From Moheibacter stercoris (GTDB lineage: Bacteria; Bacteroidota; Bacteroidia; Flavobacteriales; Weeksellaceae), in assembly GCF_040545805.1 (NCBI RefSeq), contig NZ_JBEPMO010000008.1:72239-136238 (forward strand): DNA of 64,000 bases, in the 5' to 3' direction. Below, piece after piece: positions 43,766 to 52,220 of the stretch. The notes beneath the pieces were generated by a model, which ran no database searches, was not told the origin of the DNA, and saw only the letters and a list, made by a program, of their open reading frames with translations. Both the position numbers and the translations under genes were made by a program. Every line of letters begins with the position of its first letter. Position 1 is the stretch's first letter.

Positions 43766-44104
43766 ATGAAAAATTTCTTTATTATTTTAATTATTAGTCT
43801 CACATTTCTGAATTGTTCATCGCAAAAATATACTTCACATCAAAAAAAATTAATTGATAAATACGAACTTCCAAATTTCAGCCATGCTGAAATCACAATG
43901 TTTGCGATAGAATATATTGACTATTATAATCAATTAATGGAAGCTGCAAATGCTGGTGATGCAACTAAATTGCAAGAATTAACAGCTCAAGGTGTTGAGT
44001 GGTCTAAAAAAGCGTCTGAATGGACTCAAAAAATGACTGCAGAAGATGCACAAAAATGGGTTGACTGGGCATCTAAATTGCAAGATGCTGCAACAAAAAG
44101 ATAA
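43766..44104 (+). CDS. Small lipoprotein, paralogue 2 of 3
   Basis: 112 residues from ATG 43766; the frame extends upstream into the copy-1 gene but no signal peptide fits there. The lipoprotein signal FFIILIISLTFLNCSSQ (Cys18) is followed by a short linker, then YYNQLMEAANAGDATKLQELT, GVEWSKKASEWTQ and WVDWASKLQDAA. The domain is far closer to copy 1 than the signal region is, indicating a recent partial duplication that includes the terminator. Confidence 0.8.
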   Translation: MKNFFIILIISLTFLNCSSQKYTSHQKKLIDKYELPNFSHAEITMFAIEYIDYYNQLMEAANAGDATKLQELTAQGVEWSKKASEWTQKMTAEDAQKWVDWASKLQDAATKR

Positions 44105-44130
44105 TTCTTGATTTTTCAAGATTTTTTAGT

Positions 44131-44157
44131 AATCCCGCTTTATGCGGGATTTTTTAT
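44131..44157 (+). terminator. Terminator of lipoprotein 2 (copy of the repeated hairpin)
   Basis: AATCCCGC pairs with GCGGGATT across TTTAT (44131-44151), followed by a T-run. Confidence 0.75.
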
Positions 44158-44192
44158 TTATTCCAAGCAAGCTAAAAATCAAATCTTTTCGC

Positions 44193-44200
44193 TATTTTTG
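44193..44200 (+). promoter_or_regulatory. -7 box of lipoprotein gene 3
   Basis: TATTTTTG matches TAnnTTTG, 19 bp before the start at 44220. Confidence 0.5.
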
Positions 44201-44219
44201 AGAGACTAATCCCATAAAA

Positions 44220-44558
44220 ATGAAAAAATACTTGCTAGCCTTACTCCTACTATTTCTTTCGGTTCAATGTGCGTCCAATAAAAATTCGGAACGTGCACGA
44301 ATTGAAAAAGAATACAAAATTCCAAAATTCTCCAATGATTCCGCACAAGATTTAGCCTATAATTTGGCTGTTATGATAGATGATTTGAAAAAATCCATTG
44401 AAAATGGCGAAGAAATAACAAAAAATACCATTCAGTCCAAAGTGATGAATTTTATTTCTGAAAATAAGTCAAAAGGCGAATTCATGAGTTTGGAAGATAC
44501 CAAAAAAATGACCAATTGGACGATGGATTTACTCAAAGAATTTATTGATCTCGATTAA
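44220..44558 (+). CDS. Small lipoprotein, diverged paralogue 3 of 3
   Basis: 112 residues. Signal YLLALLLLFLSVQCASNK (Cys17). The opening of the mature part (KEYKIPKFSNDSAQDLAYNL) parallels copy 2 (DKYELPNFSHAEITMFAIEY), and the C-terminal block (MSLEDTKKMTNWTMDLLKEF) aligns with the WVDWASKLQD end. It is more diverged, so duplicated earlier. It lies 16 bp before the M28 peptidase gene and probably forms a unit with it. Confidence 0.75.
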   Translation: MKKYLLALLLLFLSVQCASNKNSERARIEKEYKIPKFSNDSAQDLAYNLAVMIDDLKKSIENGEEITKNTIQSKVMNFISENKSKGEFMSLEDTKKMTNWTMDLLKEFIDLD

Positions 44559-44574
44559 TTAAAATTTCCTTTCT

Positions 44575-45606
44575 ATGAAGCAATTTATTGGTTTCGCTCT
44601 TTTAGCAACCCTAACCCTACAATGTACATCCCAACAGAATTTCCAAAAGTCTGATTATGACAAGGCTTTACCTAAATACATCAATTCGATCACATCAGAA
44701 GAATTGAAAACGCACCTTTATATTTTTGCTTCAGATGAATTTGAAGGAAGAAACACGGGAGAGGAAGGGCAAAAAAAAGCAGCCAATTACATTCGTGACT
44801 TTTATATAAAAGAAAAAATAGCTTCACCAGAAAGTCCATTTGTAGACAATTATTTTCAATACATTCCTGCGAAAACCTATTCACGTATTCAAAAAGACAC
44901 GGAAAATGTTTTAGGTTTTATCAAAGGATCTGAAAAACCAGAGGAAGTCATTGTGATTTCCGCGCATTATGATCATGTGGGTATGCACGATGGTGTGGTT
45001 TTCAATGGTGCAGATGATGATGGATCTGGGTCAGTTGCCTTATTGGAAATGGCACAAGCATTTCAATTGGCGATTAAAGATGGTTATCATCCTAAAAAGT
45101 CTATTTTATTCCTACATGTAACTGCAGAAGAAATCGGTTTGTTGGGTTCGAAATTTTATACCGATCAACAACCTGTTTTTCCATTGGAAAATACCATTGC
45201 GAATTTAAATATTGATATGATTGGACGAGTGGACGAAGCGCATAAAAATGATGAAAACTACGTATATTTAATTGGAACCGATCGTTTGAGTACAGATTTA
45301 CATAAATTATCTGAAAAGGTTAACAATCAGTACATTAAAATGAATTTAGATTATACGTATAATGCAGAATCAGACCCAAATAGATTCTATTATCGTTCCG
45401 ATCACTATAACTTTGCAAAACATGATATCCCTTGTATATTTTACTTCAATGGTGTTCATGAAGATTACCATCAACCAACTGATACACCCGACAAAATCAA
45501 TTATGATTTACTAGCCAAAAGAACACAATTGATATTTGCAACTGCATGGGAATTGGCCAACACAGAAAAACGTCCTGTTGTAGACAAACCAACAAAAACG
45601 AAATAA
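44575..45606 (+). CDS. M28-family zinc aminopeptidase, exported
   Basis: 343 residues. The N-terminus FIGFALLATLTLQCTSQQ looks like a lipoprotein signal with Cys17, though the lipobox is relaxed. The peptidase M28 domain shows the dizinc ligands: SAHYDHVG (His), GADDDGSG (bridging Asp), TAEEIGLLGS (Glu pair), NIDMIGR (Asp) and HEDYHQPTDTPDKINY (His). An envelope peptide-trimming enzyme. 16 bp after the third lipoprotein gene and 16 bp before the Sua5/YciO gene. Confidence 0.9.
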   Translation: MKQFIGFALLATLTLQCTSQQNFQKSDYDKALPKYINSITSEELKTHLYIFASDEFEGRNTGEEGQKKAANYIRDFYIKEKIASPESPFVDNYFQYIPAKTYSRIQKDTENVLGFIKGSEKPEEVIVISAHYDHVGMHDGVVFNGADDDGSGSVALLEMAQAFQLAIKDGYHPKKSILFLHVTAEEIGLLGSKFYTDQQPVFPLENTIANLNIDMIGRVDEAHKNDENYVYLIGTDRLSTDLHKLSEKVNNQYIKMNLDYTYNAESDPNRFYYRSDHYNFAKHDIPCIFYFNGVHEDYHQPTDTPDKINYDLLAKRTQLIFATAWELANTEKRPVVDKPTKTK

Positions 45607-45622
45607 TTAAAAACTAGGAATC

Positions 45623-46246
45623 ATGGCAAAAATTATCAAAGTACACCCAGAAAATCCGCATGAAAGAGCGATTGACCAAATTGTTGAAGTATTGAAAAAT
45701 GGAGGATTGATTATTTATCCGTCTGATACTGTGTATGGACTTGGATGCGATATCACCAATGCCAAAGCGATGGATAAATTATGCCGCTTGAAAGGAGTTA
45801 AACCCGAAAAAGCGCAATTTTCCTTTGTTTGCAACGATTTGAGTCATCTTTCTCATTATACAAAACCGATTTCCAATACTAATTTCAAACTGTTGAAACG
45901 AGCTTTACCAGGTCCTTTCACCTTTGTATTGGAAGCTTCCAACAACTTACCTCCTACTTTTAAAAATAGAAAAACAGTAGGTATACGTGTTCCTAACCAT
46001 CTAATCCCTCAAATGATTGTTGAAAAATTGGGAAATCCGATTGCTTCTACTTCCATCAAAGATGATGATGAAATTATTGAATACACAACCGATCCAGAAT
46101 TGATTGCAGAAAAGTTTGACAAATTGGTCGACTTGGTTGTTGATAGCGGAATTGGAGATAATCACGCTTCTACAATTGTCGACATTTCAAACGAAGAAGT
46201 GGAAGTATTACGTGAAGGGAAGGGCGATATCAACGATTTTATTTAA
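45623..46246 (+). CDS. Sua5/YciO/YrdC-family protein (L-threonylcarbamoyladenylate synthase or YciO-like)
   Basis: 207 residues, a single YrdC-like domain. GGLIIYPSDTVYGLGCD is the nucleotide-binding start, PGPFTFVLEAS and RKTVGIRVPNH line the pocket, and IASTSIKDDDE is the SxN-like position. Family members make threonylcarbamoyl-AMP for t6A37 of tRNA. The FSFVCNDLSHLSHYTKP stretch is typical of the YciO subgroup, whose activity is weaker and debated, so I leave the symbol blank. It overlaps the convergent next gene by 8 bp. Confidence 0.88.
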   Translation: MAKIIKVHPENPHERAIDQIVEVLKNGGLIIYPSDTVYGLGCDITNAKAMDKLCRLKGVKPEKAQFSFVCNDLSHLSHYTKPISNTNFKLLKRALPGPFTFVLEASNNLPPTFKNRKTVGIRVPNHLIPQMIVEKLGNPIASTSIKDDDEIIEYTTDPELIAEKFDKLVDLVVDSGIGDNHASTIVDISNEEVEVLREGKGDINDFI

Positions 46247-46931
46247 TTCCTAAAAAAGGATTCAAACATTCAAATTTCAACTGACCAGGAAGAATTATTT
46301 TAAGTCTTGCTCCATCCGTAGATTTCAATCGATAGGTTTGATGAATTTTCCCATCAGTCCAGAAACTGATTTCTTTCATTGTATAAAATTTCGTTGAATC
46401 TAAATGTTGGGAAAGTTCTGTTTTTAAATCTTCTGTAAGATTTGCCAAAACTTCCAATTGGTTTGATGCTGATTCTTCTAGTTTGAATTTTAATTGACGA
46501 AAAGGCTTTTTGGAATTGGCTTTCTTGTAGGAATTGTATTCAAATTCGTTTTCTCCTATTTTTATAAGTTCTGTTCTTTCAGCATGATTGTCTTTTTGAT
46601 CCTTTTCCATTAATTCGGTTTCATCACAAGTTCGCGCATACATCATTTGCAAATCACCGATTGAAGTATAATGCTGAATTTTAAAATCATGATACCTTTT
46701 ACTGGAATATTCACGTACTTGAGCAATGCTATCTGATTTAAATTCAAGTACATAATTAGAATTCGAGGCATTGATAAGCCTTTGTACTTCACTAATTTGA
46801 TTTCCATTCTTTTGATCATTCCCTATTTTTTCAATCGTTATAAGTTGATTGAAAAAAAATGTTTGTGCATTGACAATTCCGGCAATCATCATCAATAGAA
46901 TCGATACGGTCATTTTCATTTTCCATCTCAT
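46239..46931 (-). CDS. Hypothetical secreted protein
   Basis: 230 residues, with a start at 46931 or four codons later. Signal peptide TVSILLMMIAGIVNAQ. The mature part is mixed alpha/beta, with YVLEFKSDSIAQVREYSS and ISFWTDGKIHQTYRLKST. No family is recognised and no catalytic motif is visible. Its stop overlaps the convergent Sua5/YciO gene, and its start region is shared with the divergent yaaA. Confidence 0.65.
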   Translation of the reverse strand: MRWKMKMTVSILLMMIAGIVNAQTFFFNQLITIEKIGNDQKNGNQISEVQRLINASNSNYVLEFKSDSIAQVREYSSKRYHDFKIQHYTSIGDLQMMYARTCDETELMEKDQKDNHAERTELIKIGENEFEYNSYKKANSKKPFRQLKFKLEESASNQLEVLANLTEDLKTELSQHLDSTKFYTMKEISFWTDGKIHQTYRLKSTDGARLKIILPGQLKFECLNPFLGIK

Positions 46932-46970
46932 TTAGAATCTAAAACTATTCAAAAGTTCTAATTTAGCCAA

Positions 46971-47729
46971 ATGAAAATTTTATTATCTCCCGCAAAACTC
47001 ATGTCATTGGAAACCAGCGGAAGCTGGAATAAGTCCTCAACTCCTAAGTTTTTACCAGAAGCCCAGACTGTTATGGAAAGTTTAGGAAATTTAAGCGTAG
47101 AAGAATTGCAAAAACTGATGAGCATTTCAAAAGATTTAGCAGAAATGAATTGGGAACGAAATACACAATGGAAAACCAAACCAACTGCGAAACATTCTGT
47201 TCAAGCTGCTCTTGCCTTCAAAGGTGAAGTGTATCGAGGATTGGATGCTGCCAATCTTTCTGAAGAAGTTCAAAATTATTTGAACGATAACCTTTTCATT
47301 TTATCGGGTTTATACGGCTTGTTGAAACCAAGCGATAAAGTAATGCTCTATCGTTTGGAAATGGGAAGTAAATTGGATGTGCAAGGTTCCAAAAATTTAT
47401 ATGGATTTTGGAAAGAAACTTTAACCGATCATGTTAATTCGAAATTGAAGAAGAATGAAGTTTTACTAAATCTTGCCAGTGTGGAATATTCGAAAGTTTT
47501 AGACGATAAAAAACTGAAATCTCCTAAAATTGAAGTAGAATTTTTGGATTACAAAAACGGACAATTAAAACCAATCATGGTATTCTTCAAACAACAAAGA
47601 GGTGCGTTGGCGAGATATTGCGCCGAAAACAATCTTCAAACAATTGAGGAAGTGAAATTATACAATGAAAATAATTATTCGTTTGACGAAAAATTATCCA
47701 ATGAGAAAAAATTAGTTTTCGTACGATAA
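46971..47729 (+). CDS. yaaA: YaaA-family peroxide stress protein
   Basis: 252 residues, the usual length. MKILLSPAKLM is the family's opening, followed by LFILSGLYGLLKPSDKVMLYRLEMG and the late RGALARYCAEN. In E. coli YaaA binds DNA and lowers free iron during H2O2 stress. A variant box TAATTTAG ends 4 bp before the ATG, the same spacing as the other near-leaderless genes here. Monocistronic with a terminator. Confidence 0.93.
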   Translation: MKILLSPAKLMSLETSGSWNKSSTPKFLPEAQTVMESLGNLSVEELQKLMSISKDLAEMNWERNTQWKTKPTAKHSVQAALAFKGEVYRGLDAANLSEEVQNYLNDNLFILSGLYGLLKPSDKVMLYRLEMGSKLDVQGSKNLYGFWKETLTDHVNSKLKKNEVLLNLASVEYSKVLDDKKLKSPKIEVEFLDYKNGQLKPIMVFFKQQRGALARYCAENNLQTIEEVKLYNENNYSFDEKLSNEKKLVFVR

Positions 47730-47760
47730 AAAAACCTGGCATTGACCAGGTTTTTCTTTT
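47729..47760. terminator. Terminator of yaaA (bidirectional)
   Basis: AAACCTGG pairs with CCAGGTTT across 6 nt. It is flanked by A- and T-tracts and faces the convergent ankyrin gene. Confidence 0.8.
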
Positions 47761-47775
47761 TATTTACAAAATTAA

Positions 47776-48240
47776 TTATTTCAAAATCTCTGCTATTTCT
47801 GAAAACCCTTGTGCTTGGGCTATATCCAGAGAAGTCATTCCACGACCATCTTTAAAAGTTTTATCGGCTCCATTGTCCACCAATACTTTTACAATTCCAG
47901 GCTTATTAAACATGGTTGCAAAGGTTAAGGCAGTTCCTCCCATCCCATTGACAATGTTAACATCTGCACCCGCGTCAATTAATCTTTGAACTATAGCTTC
48001 ATGTCCCTTGAAACAAACACCCATCAAAGCAGTATTTCCAGAACCATCTTTTTCATCAATTACTGGATTTAGAGACAATATAAAATCAACAATGTCTTCA
48101 AATCCATAATAAGTTGCCAGCAACAAAGGTGTCGAACCTCGTTGATCTTTGACGTTTAACAAATCTGGATTTTGGGTTAATTCTTGTATCACAGATTCCA
48201 ACTCATTGTTGCGAATTGAATAAAATAATTTTTCAGACAT
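47776..48240 (-). CDS. Ankyrin-repeat protein
   Basis: 154 residues, made of four to five ankyrin repeats: GSTPLLLATYYGFEDIVDFIL, GNTALMGVCFKGHEAIVQRLI, GGTALTFATMFNKPGIVKVLV and GMTSLDIAQAQGFSEIAEIL. No signal peptide, so cytosolic and probably protein-binding. In many bacteria such proteins sit next to catalases, but none is present here. A minus-strand -7 box TAATTTTG (48265-48272) lies upstream. Confidence 0.92.
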   Translation of the reverse strand: MSEKLFYSIRNNELESVIQELTQNPDLLNVKDQRGSTPLLLATYYGFEDIVDFILSLNPVIDEKDGSGNTALMGVCFKGHEAIVQRLIDAGADVNIVNGMGGTALTFATMFNKPGIVKVLVDNGADKTFKDGRGMTSLDIAQAQGFSEIAEILK

Positions 48241-48264
48241 GGATATTTTCTATTGGTAAACTAT

Positions 48265-48272
48265 CAAAATTA
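48265..48272 (-). promoter_or_regulatory. -7 box of the ankyrin-repeat gene
   Basis: Minus-strand TAATTTTG matches TAnnTTTG, 24 bp before the start codon. Confidence 0.45.
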
Positions 48273-48325
48273 CAAAAATTCAATCGTATGAAAATCTAAA
48301 AATTCGTTAAACCCATCAATTCGCC

Positions 48326-48333
48326 TACCTTTG
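48326..48333 (+). promoter_or_regulatory. -7 box 4 bp before the RNA helicase start (near-leaderless)
   Basis: TACCTTTG ends 4 bp before ATG 48338. Confidence 0.5.
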
Positions 48334-48337
48334 CAGA

Positions 48338-49645
48338 ATGGATGTACAATCGATCTTAGAAAAATTGCAGATTCAAGATTTGAATCAGATGCAAAAATCA
48401 ACATATTCACAATCTGACAATCACCAAGATATAATCTTATTGTCTCCCACTGGTTCTGGAAAAACTTTGGCATTTTTATTTCCTTTACTGCGAAATTTAT
48501 CTCCTCAAAATTCCGGAATTCAAGCGTTAATCATGGTTCCATCTCGAGAATTAGCTCTTCAAATCGAACAAGTTTTCAAAGCCATGGCAACAGACTACAA
48601 AGTTTCTGTCGTTTACGGTGGACATGATAAAAAGATCGAACAAAATAATTTGATTGAATCTCCAGCGGTTTTAATTGGAACGCCAGGTAGAATTGCTTAC
48701 CATGTCAAAAACCAAAATATAGACGCTTCAACCATTCAAACCTTGGTTTTGGATGAATTTGACAAATCCTTGGAATTCGGATTTCAAGACGATATGACCT
48801 ACATCATAGAATCTATGTCTAACCTCAATCATAGAATTCTAACATCTGCTACATCCATGTCCACAATTCCTTCCTTCGCTGGATTGGAGAATGTCAAAAC
48901 TTTAGATTTTTTGAAAGAATTGGAGTCAAAACCCAATTTTCAATTTCGAAAAGTAAATACACTTTCAGAGGAAAAATTAGAAACTTTGTTCAAATTGATC
49001 TGTAAAATTGGAAGCAAACGAACTCTGATTTTCTGCAATCATCGAGACGCGGTAGATCGAATTTCTGAATTGCTTAGAAGAAAAGGAATCGAACGTGAAA
49101 ATTTCCATGGTGGATTGGAACAAGACGAACGAGAGCGAGCTTTGTTTAAATTTCGAAATGATTCGGTTCGAATTCTCATTACGACAGATTTAGCTGCTAG
49201 AGGATTGGATATTCCTGAAGTGGAATCCATAGTCCATTATCAGCTTCCACCCAAAGAAGATGCATTCATTCACCGAAACGGTCGTACAGCGCGTATGAAC
49301 GCAAAAGGGTTTGTGTATGTGATGATTTCAGAAGATGAAAACTTCCCTTTTATCGATTCCAAAATTCTAGTTGAAGATGTAGAAGGATTTACCAAAGTTC
49401 CTCAAAATTCGCCTTGGCAAACAATTTACATCAGCGCAGGAAAAAAAGACAAAGTCAACAAAGTTGATATTGTGGGATTCTTAATCAAAAAAGGTGGTTT
49501 AACAAAAGAAGAAGTTGGCTTGATTGAAGTAAAAGATACGACTTCTTATGTGGCAATTCCTCGCAAAAAAGCGATGGATTTGGTGAAAAAGTTGGATAAG
49601 GAAAGAATTAAAAACAAAAAAGTAAAGTTGGATATTGCTCGTTAA
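48338..49645 (+). CDS. DEAD-box-family RNA helicase with DbpA-type RNA-binding domain
   Basis: 435 residues. Helicase motifs in order: SPTGSGKT (I), PSRELALQ (Ia), GTPGR (Ib), motif II as DEFD (D139-D142) rather than DEAD, TSAT (III), TTDLAARGLD (V) and HRNGRTAR (VI). The last 75 residues (KVDIVGFLIKKGGLTKEEVG, IEVKDTTSYVAIP) form the DbpA RNA-binding fold that recognises structured rRNA in E. coli DbpA. A ribosome assembly or RNA remodelling role is likely. Its -7 box is 4 bp from the start, so the mRNA may be leaderless. Confidence 0.92.
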   Translation: MDVQSILEKLQIQDLNQMQKSTYSQSDNHQDIILLSPTGSGKTLAFLFPLLRNLSPQNSGIQALIMVPSRELALQIEQVFKAMATDYKVSVVYGGHDKKIEQNNLIESPAVLIGTPGRIAYHVKNQNIDASTIQTLVLDEFDKSLEFGFQDDMTYIIESMSNLNHRILTSATSMSTIPSFAGLENVKTLDFLKELESKPNFQFRKVNTLSEEKLETLFKLICKIGSKRTLIFCNHRDAVDRISELLRRKGIERENFHGGLEQDERERALFKFRNDSVRILITTDLAARGLDIPEVESIVHYQLPPKEDAFIHRNGRTARMNAKGFVYVMISEDENFPFIDSKILVEDVEGFTKVPQNSPWQTIYISAGKKDKVNKVDIVGFLIKKGGLTKEEVGLIEVKDTTSYVAIPRKKAMDLVKKLDKERIKNKKVKLDIAR

Positions 49646-49649
49646 AGCT

Positions 49650-50099
49650 TTATTCTTTTGCTAGCTGATTTATCATGCGTTTCAAATCTTTGGGACGCAA
49701 CAGCCCTGAATAGACATCCAAAATTTCAAAATCCTGATTGAGGACAACCCATGATGGAAAGCTGATTTCGTTGGAATCTCCCAATAATTCTATAACCAAA
49801 TCATGGTATTGACTGGGTTGTTTGGAAAATACATGATTCTTCAACTTGACTTCTTCCGTGGATTCTGCATTGAATTCGAAAAAATAAATTTTGGAATTCA
49901 TCAATTTGATCAATTCCTCATCTTTTGCAAATTGTTGGGATTGAATTCGACAAATCCCACACCAATCCGTTGTGATAGACAAAAAGATTGGTTTATTTTC
50001 TATCTGAATTTTCTCTTCAATAACATGAATGCTGATCTTTTCTTGCGCAAACACCCAAGAAGAAATTAATCCAAACATACAATAAACCAATCTTCTCAT
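49650..50099 (-). CDS. Exported thioredoxin-like protein
   Basis: 149 residues. Signal peptide CMFGLISSWVFAQ. Thioredoxin fold with the active site TTDWCGICRIQSQQF (CGIC) and cis-Pro region FPSWVVLNQ. A periplasmic thiol reductant or oxidant. It starts 4 bp after the TonB-dependent receptor's stop on the same strand, so it is co-transcribed, and it may service the receptor's plug cysteines (NCNVCN). Confidence 0.88.
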   Translation of the reverse strand: MRRLVYCMFGLISSWVFAQEKISIHVIEEKIQIENKPIFLSITTDWCGICRIQSQQFAKDEELIKLMNSKIYFFEFNAESTEEVKLKNHVFSKQPSQYHDLVIELLGDSNEISFPSWVVLNQDFEILDVYSGLLRPKDLKRMINQLAKE

Positions 50100-50103
50100 T
50101 TTC

Positions 50104-52158
50104 TTAAAACATTGAATATCTAAAACCTATAAATCCACGAATTCCTTGCATAGAAGCATAACTATAGGTCGTATCAAACGAATATCCATTTGGATTTTGA
50201 ATCGGATCATCAACCTGTTGATCAAACGGATCAAAAGCGCGCAAAATTGGATCTTCTGAAGGAACGAAATCAAATAAATTCTTTACACCCGCATAAATTT
50301 CCATTCCATTTTGAAACTTTTTGGTTACTTGAATATTGGCAATCATATGCCAAGGCGAATACTCTGGACGATAATCATTGGGAACTGTTGGCAAACGCAT
50401 TGGACCATTCCAATTTCCGGTTAAATCCACACTAAAATTCTTTGGGAACGAATAACTCATGACCAAGTTTCCAGACCATTCTGGTGCGAAATATTGTACT
50501 TCTTTTTGTTCAACACCATTTTCATCCTTTTCTTTTTGAAACACATCCATATAAGAAACTCCAGCAGAAATGCGCAATGGAATGCCAAAACTAAAGTTGG
50601 TATTCAAAGAAACACCTTGTGAAATCGCATGCCCTTCCAAATTATCGTATACGATTTGGTCTGGATTCACATCATAATCTGCATTGATTTTATTGGTGAA
50701 ATACGAATAGAAACCAGTAACATCCACGTCAACATTCATGCCTCCAGTGGTAAAACGAGTGACATAATTTAAATTTGCATTCAACGAACGCTCAGGTTTT
50801 AATTCTTCCGTGATGATTACTTCTCTTGACCCAGTCAAGGCAGCGTGATCTTCCGTAAATAAATTTACGACACGGAATCCTGTTCCAAAACTTCCTCGTA
50901 AGGTATGTTTCTTGTCAGCAGACGAATATCGGTAAGCAACACGTGGCGAATGGATGGATCCATGGTGTTCATCATAGTCAAATCGATAGCCCAAAAGCAA
51001 ACTATTTTGGGGATTGAATTTCATTTCATCTTGAACAAAAACACCTGGAATAGTCGTTCTAGAAGGTACATTATGTCCATTTTCATCGGCTGTTGCAGGC
51101 GTATTGTCATCATAATCCGTATAACGAATCGTTGCTCCAGCCAACAAATTATGAATTCCTAGAGTCTTGTCCCAATAAGCTTGACCAAAGGCGACTTGCT
51201 GAGTTGCCATATAAGGCGTATTTCCATACCATGAATTTTGATCGTGGTAATTGTAGGAGAATTGTGTGGTGATGGATTCTTTTATTGGCAACTGATACAT
51301 GGCAACCGCTTCAAATCTTGATGTATAAACCGATTCACCATAAACTTCATCACTACCTCTATGAATTCGTTTGTTATAGTCCAATTCTCCACCCCAACGA
51401 TCTTCATATACATATCGCAAACCTAAACTTGCAATTTTGTCATCTTTTCGTTTTAAATTCCACTTGTTGAAAATGGAAATTCTATCTTGTAACGTCAAAT
51501 CGGTGAAATTATCTCCGTTGTTATCTTTCACATCATCGTATTTGAAATAATTCATCCCAATCAAACTACTTGCATCCCCAATCTTAAATTTTGTGGAAAT
51601 ATCGGTATTGAACTCCATCCAAGATGAACTCATAAAATCAACGGAAAGACTTGGCGCTTTCTGTGCATTTTTGGTAATCACATTGATGATTCCACCCATG
51701 GCTTCTGACCCATACAAGGAAGAAGCTGGCCCTTTTACTACTTCTATTTTTTCAACCATTGAATTGGGAATTCCATTCAATCCATAAACCGTTGACAAAG
51801 AACTAACAATAGGCATACCATCGATCAATATCATAGTATAAGGCCCTTCCATTCCATTGATGTGAATGTCTCCTGTATTGCAAACATTGCAATTCACTTG
51901 CGGACGTACTCCATTGACCATACCAATGGATTCAAATAAACTTGGAGAAGGATTTTTTCGAAACAATCTTGGTGTGATAATCTCGACTGGAACCGGACTA
52001 TCCAAACGACTAACCTCTTTCAATGTTCCTGTAATAACAGCACTTTCCAATTGGATTTCGTCTTCTTCCCAGAGCAAAGAATCTGATTTTTCTGGTAAAT
52101 TTTGTGCAGAAGCGAATCCAAGACTTCCTAAAAAATAAGCATAAACAATTTTCCTCAT
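50104..52158 (-). CDS. TonB-dependent outer-membrane receptor with plug Cys pair
   Basis: 684 residues, a typical size. Signal peptide AYFLGSLGFASAQ, then a plug domain (about 40-165) with SAVITGTLKEVSRLDSPVPVEII, GDIHINGMEGPYTMILIDGMP and the VEKIEVVKGPASSLYGSEAMGGIINVIT motif. A 22-strand barrel follows, ending in FIGFRYSMF with terminal Phe. Two cysteines in VNCNVCNTGD lie in the plug. Substrate is not given by sequence; a metal complex is suggested by the palindromic operator in its promoter. Operon with the thioredoxin-like gene. Confidence 0.93.
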   Translation of the reverse strand: MRKIVYAYFLGSLGFASAQNLPEKSDSLLWEEDEIQLESAVITGTLKEVSRLDSPVPVEIITPRLFRKNPSPSLFESIGMVNGVRPQVNCNVCNTGDIHINGMEGPYTMILIDGMPIVSSLSTVYGLNGIPNSMVEKIEVVKGPASSLYGSEAMGGIINVITKNAQKAPSLSVDFMSSSWMEFNTDISTKFKIGDASSLIGMNYFKYDDVKDNNGDNFTDLTLQDRISIFNKWNLKRKDDKIASLGLRYVYEDRWGGELDYNKRIHRGSDEVYGESVYTSRFEAVAMYQLPIKESITTQFSYNYHDQNSWYGNTPYMATQQVAFGQAYWDKTLGIHNLLAGATIRYTDYDDNTPATADENGHNVPSRTTIPGVFVQDEMKFNPQNSLLLGYRFDYDEHHGSIHSPRVAYRYSSADKKHTLRGSFGTGFRVVNLFTEDHAALTGSREVIITEELKPERSLNANLNYVTRFTTGGMNVDVDVTGFYSYFTNKINADYDVNPDQIVYDNLEGHAISQGVSLNTNFSFGIPLRISAGVSYMDVFQKEKDENGVEQKEVQYFAPEWSGNLVMSYSFPKNFSVDLTGNWNGPMRLPTVPNDYRPEYSPWHMIANIQVTKKFQNGMEIYAGVKNLFDFVPSEDPILRAFDPFDQQVDDPIQNPNGYSFDTTYSYASMQGIRGFIGFRYSMF

Positions 52159-52174
52159 AATTTATTTTATGAGG

Positions 52175-52206
52175 CAAAACTATAAATGTTAGCTTAATCT
52201 AACAAA
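52175..52206 (-). promoter_or_regulatory. Promoter of the TonB-receptor operon with a palindromic operator in its spacer
   Basis: On the minus strand a TTTG -33 box (52203-52206), a 20-bp spacer and TAGTTTTG (52175-52182) form a good Bacteroidota promoter. The palindrome GTTAG-N6-CTAAC (52188-52203) fills the spacer. Its half-site spacing resembles DtxR/IdeR-type metal-repressor boxes. Confidence 0.7.
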
Positions 52207-52220
52207 TTATTTCTAATATT

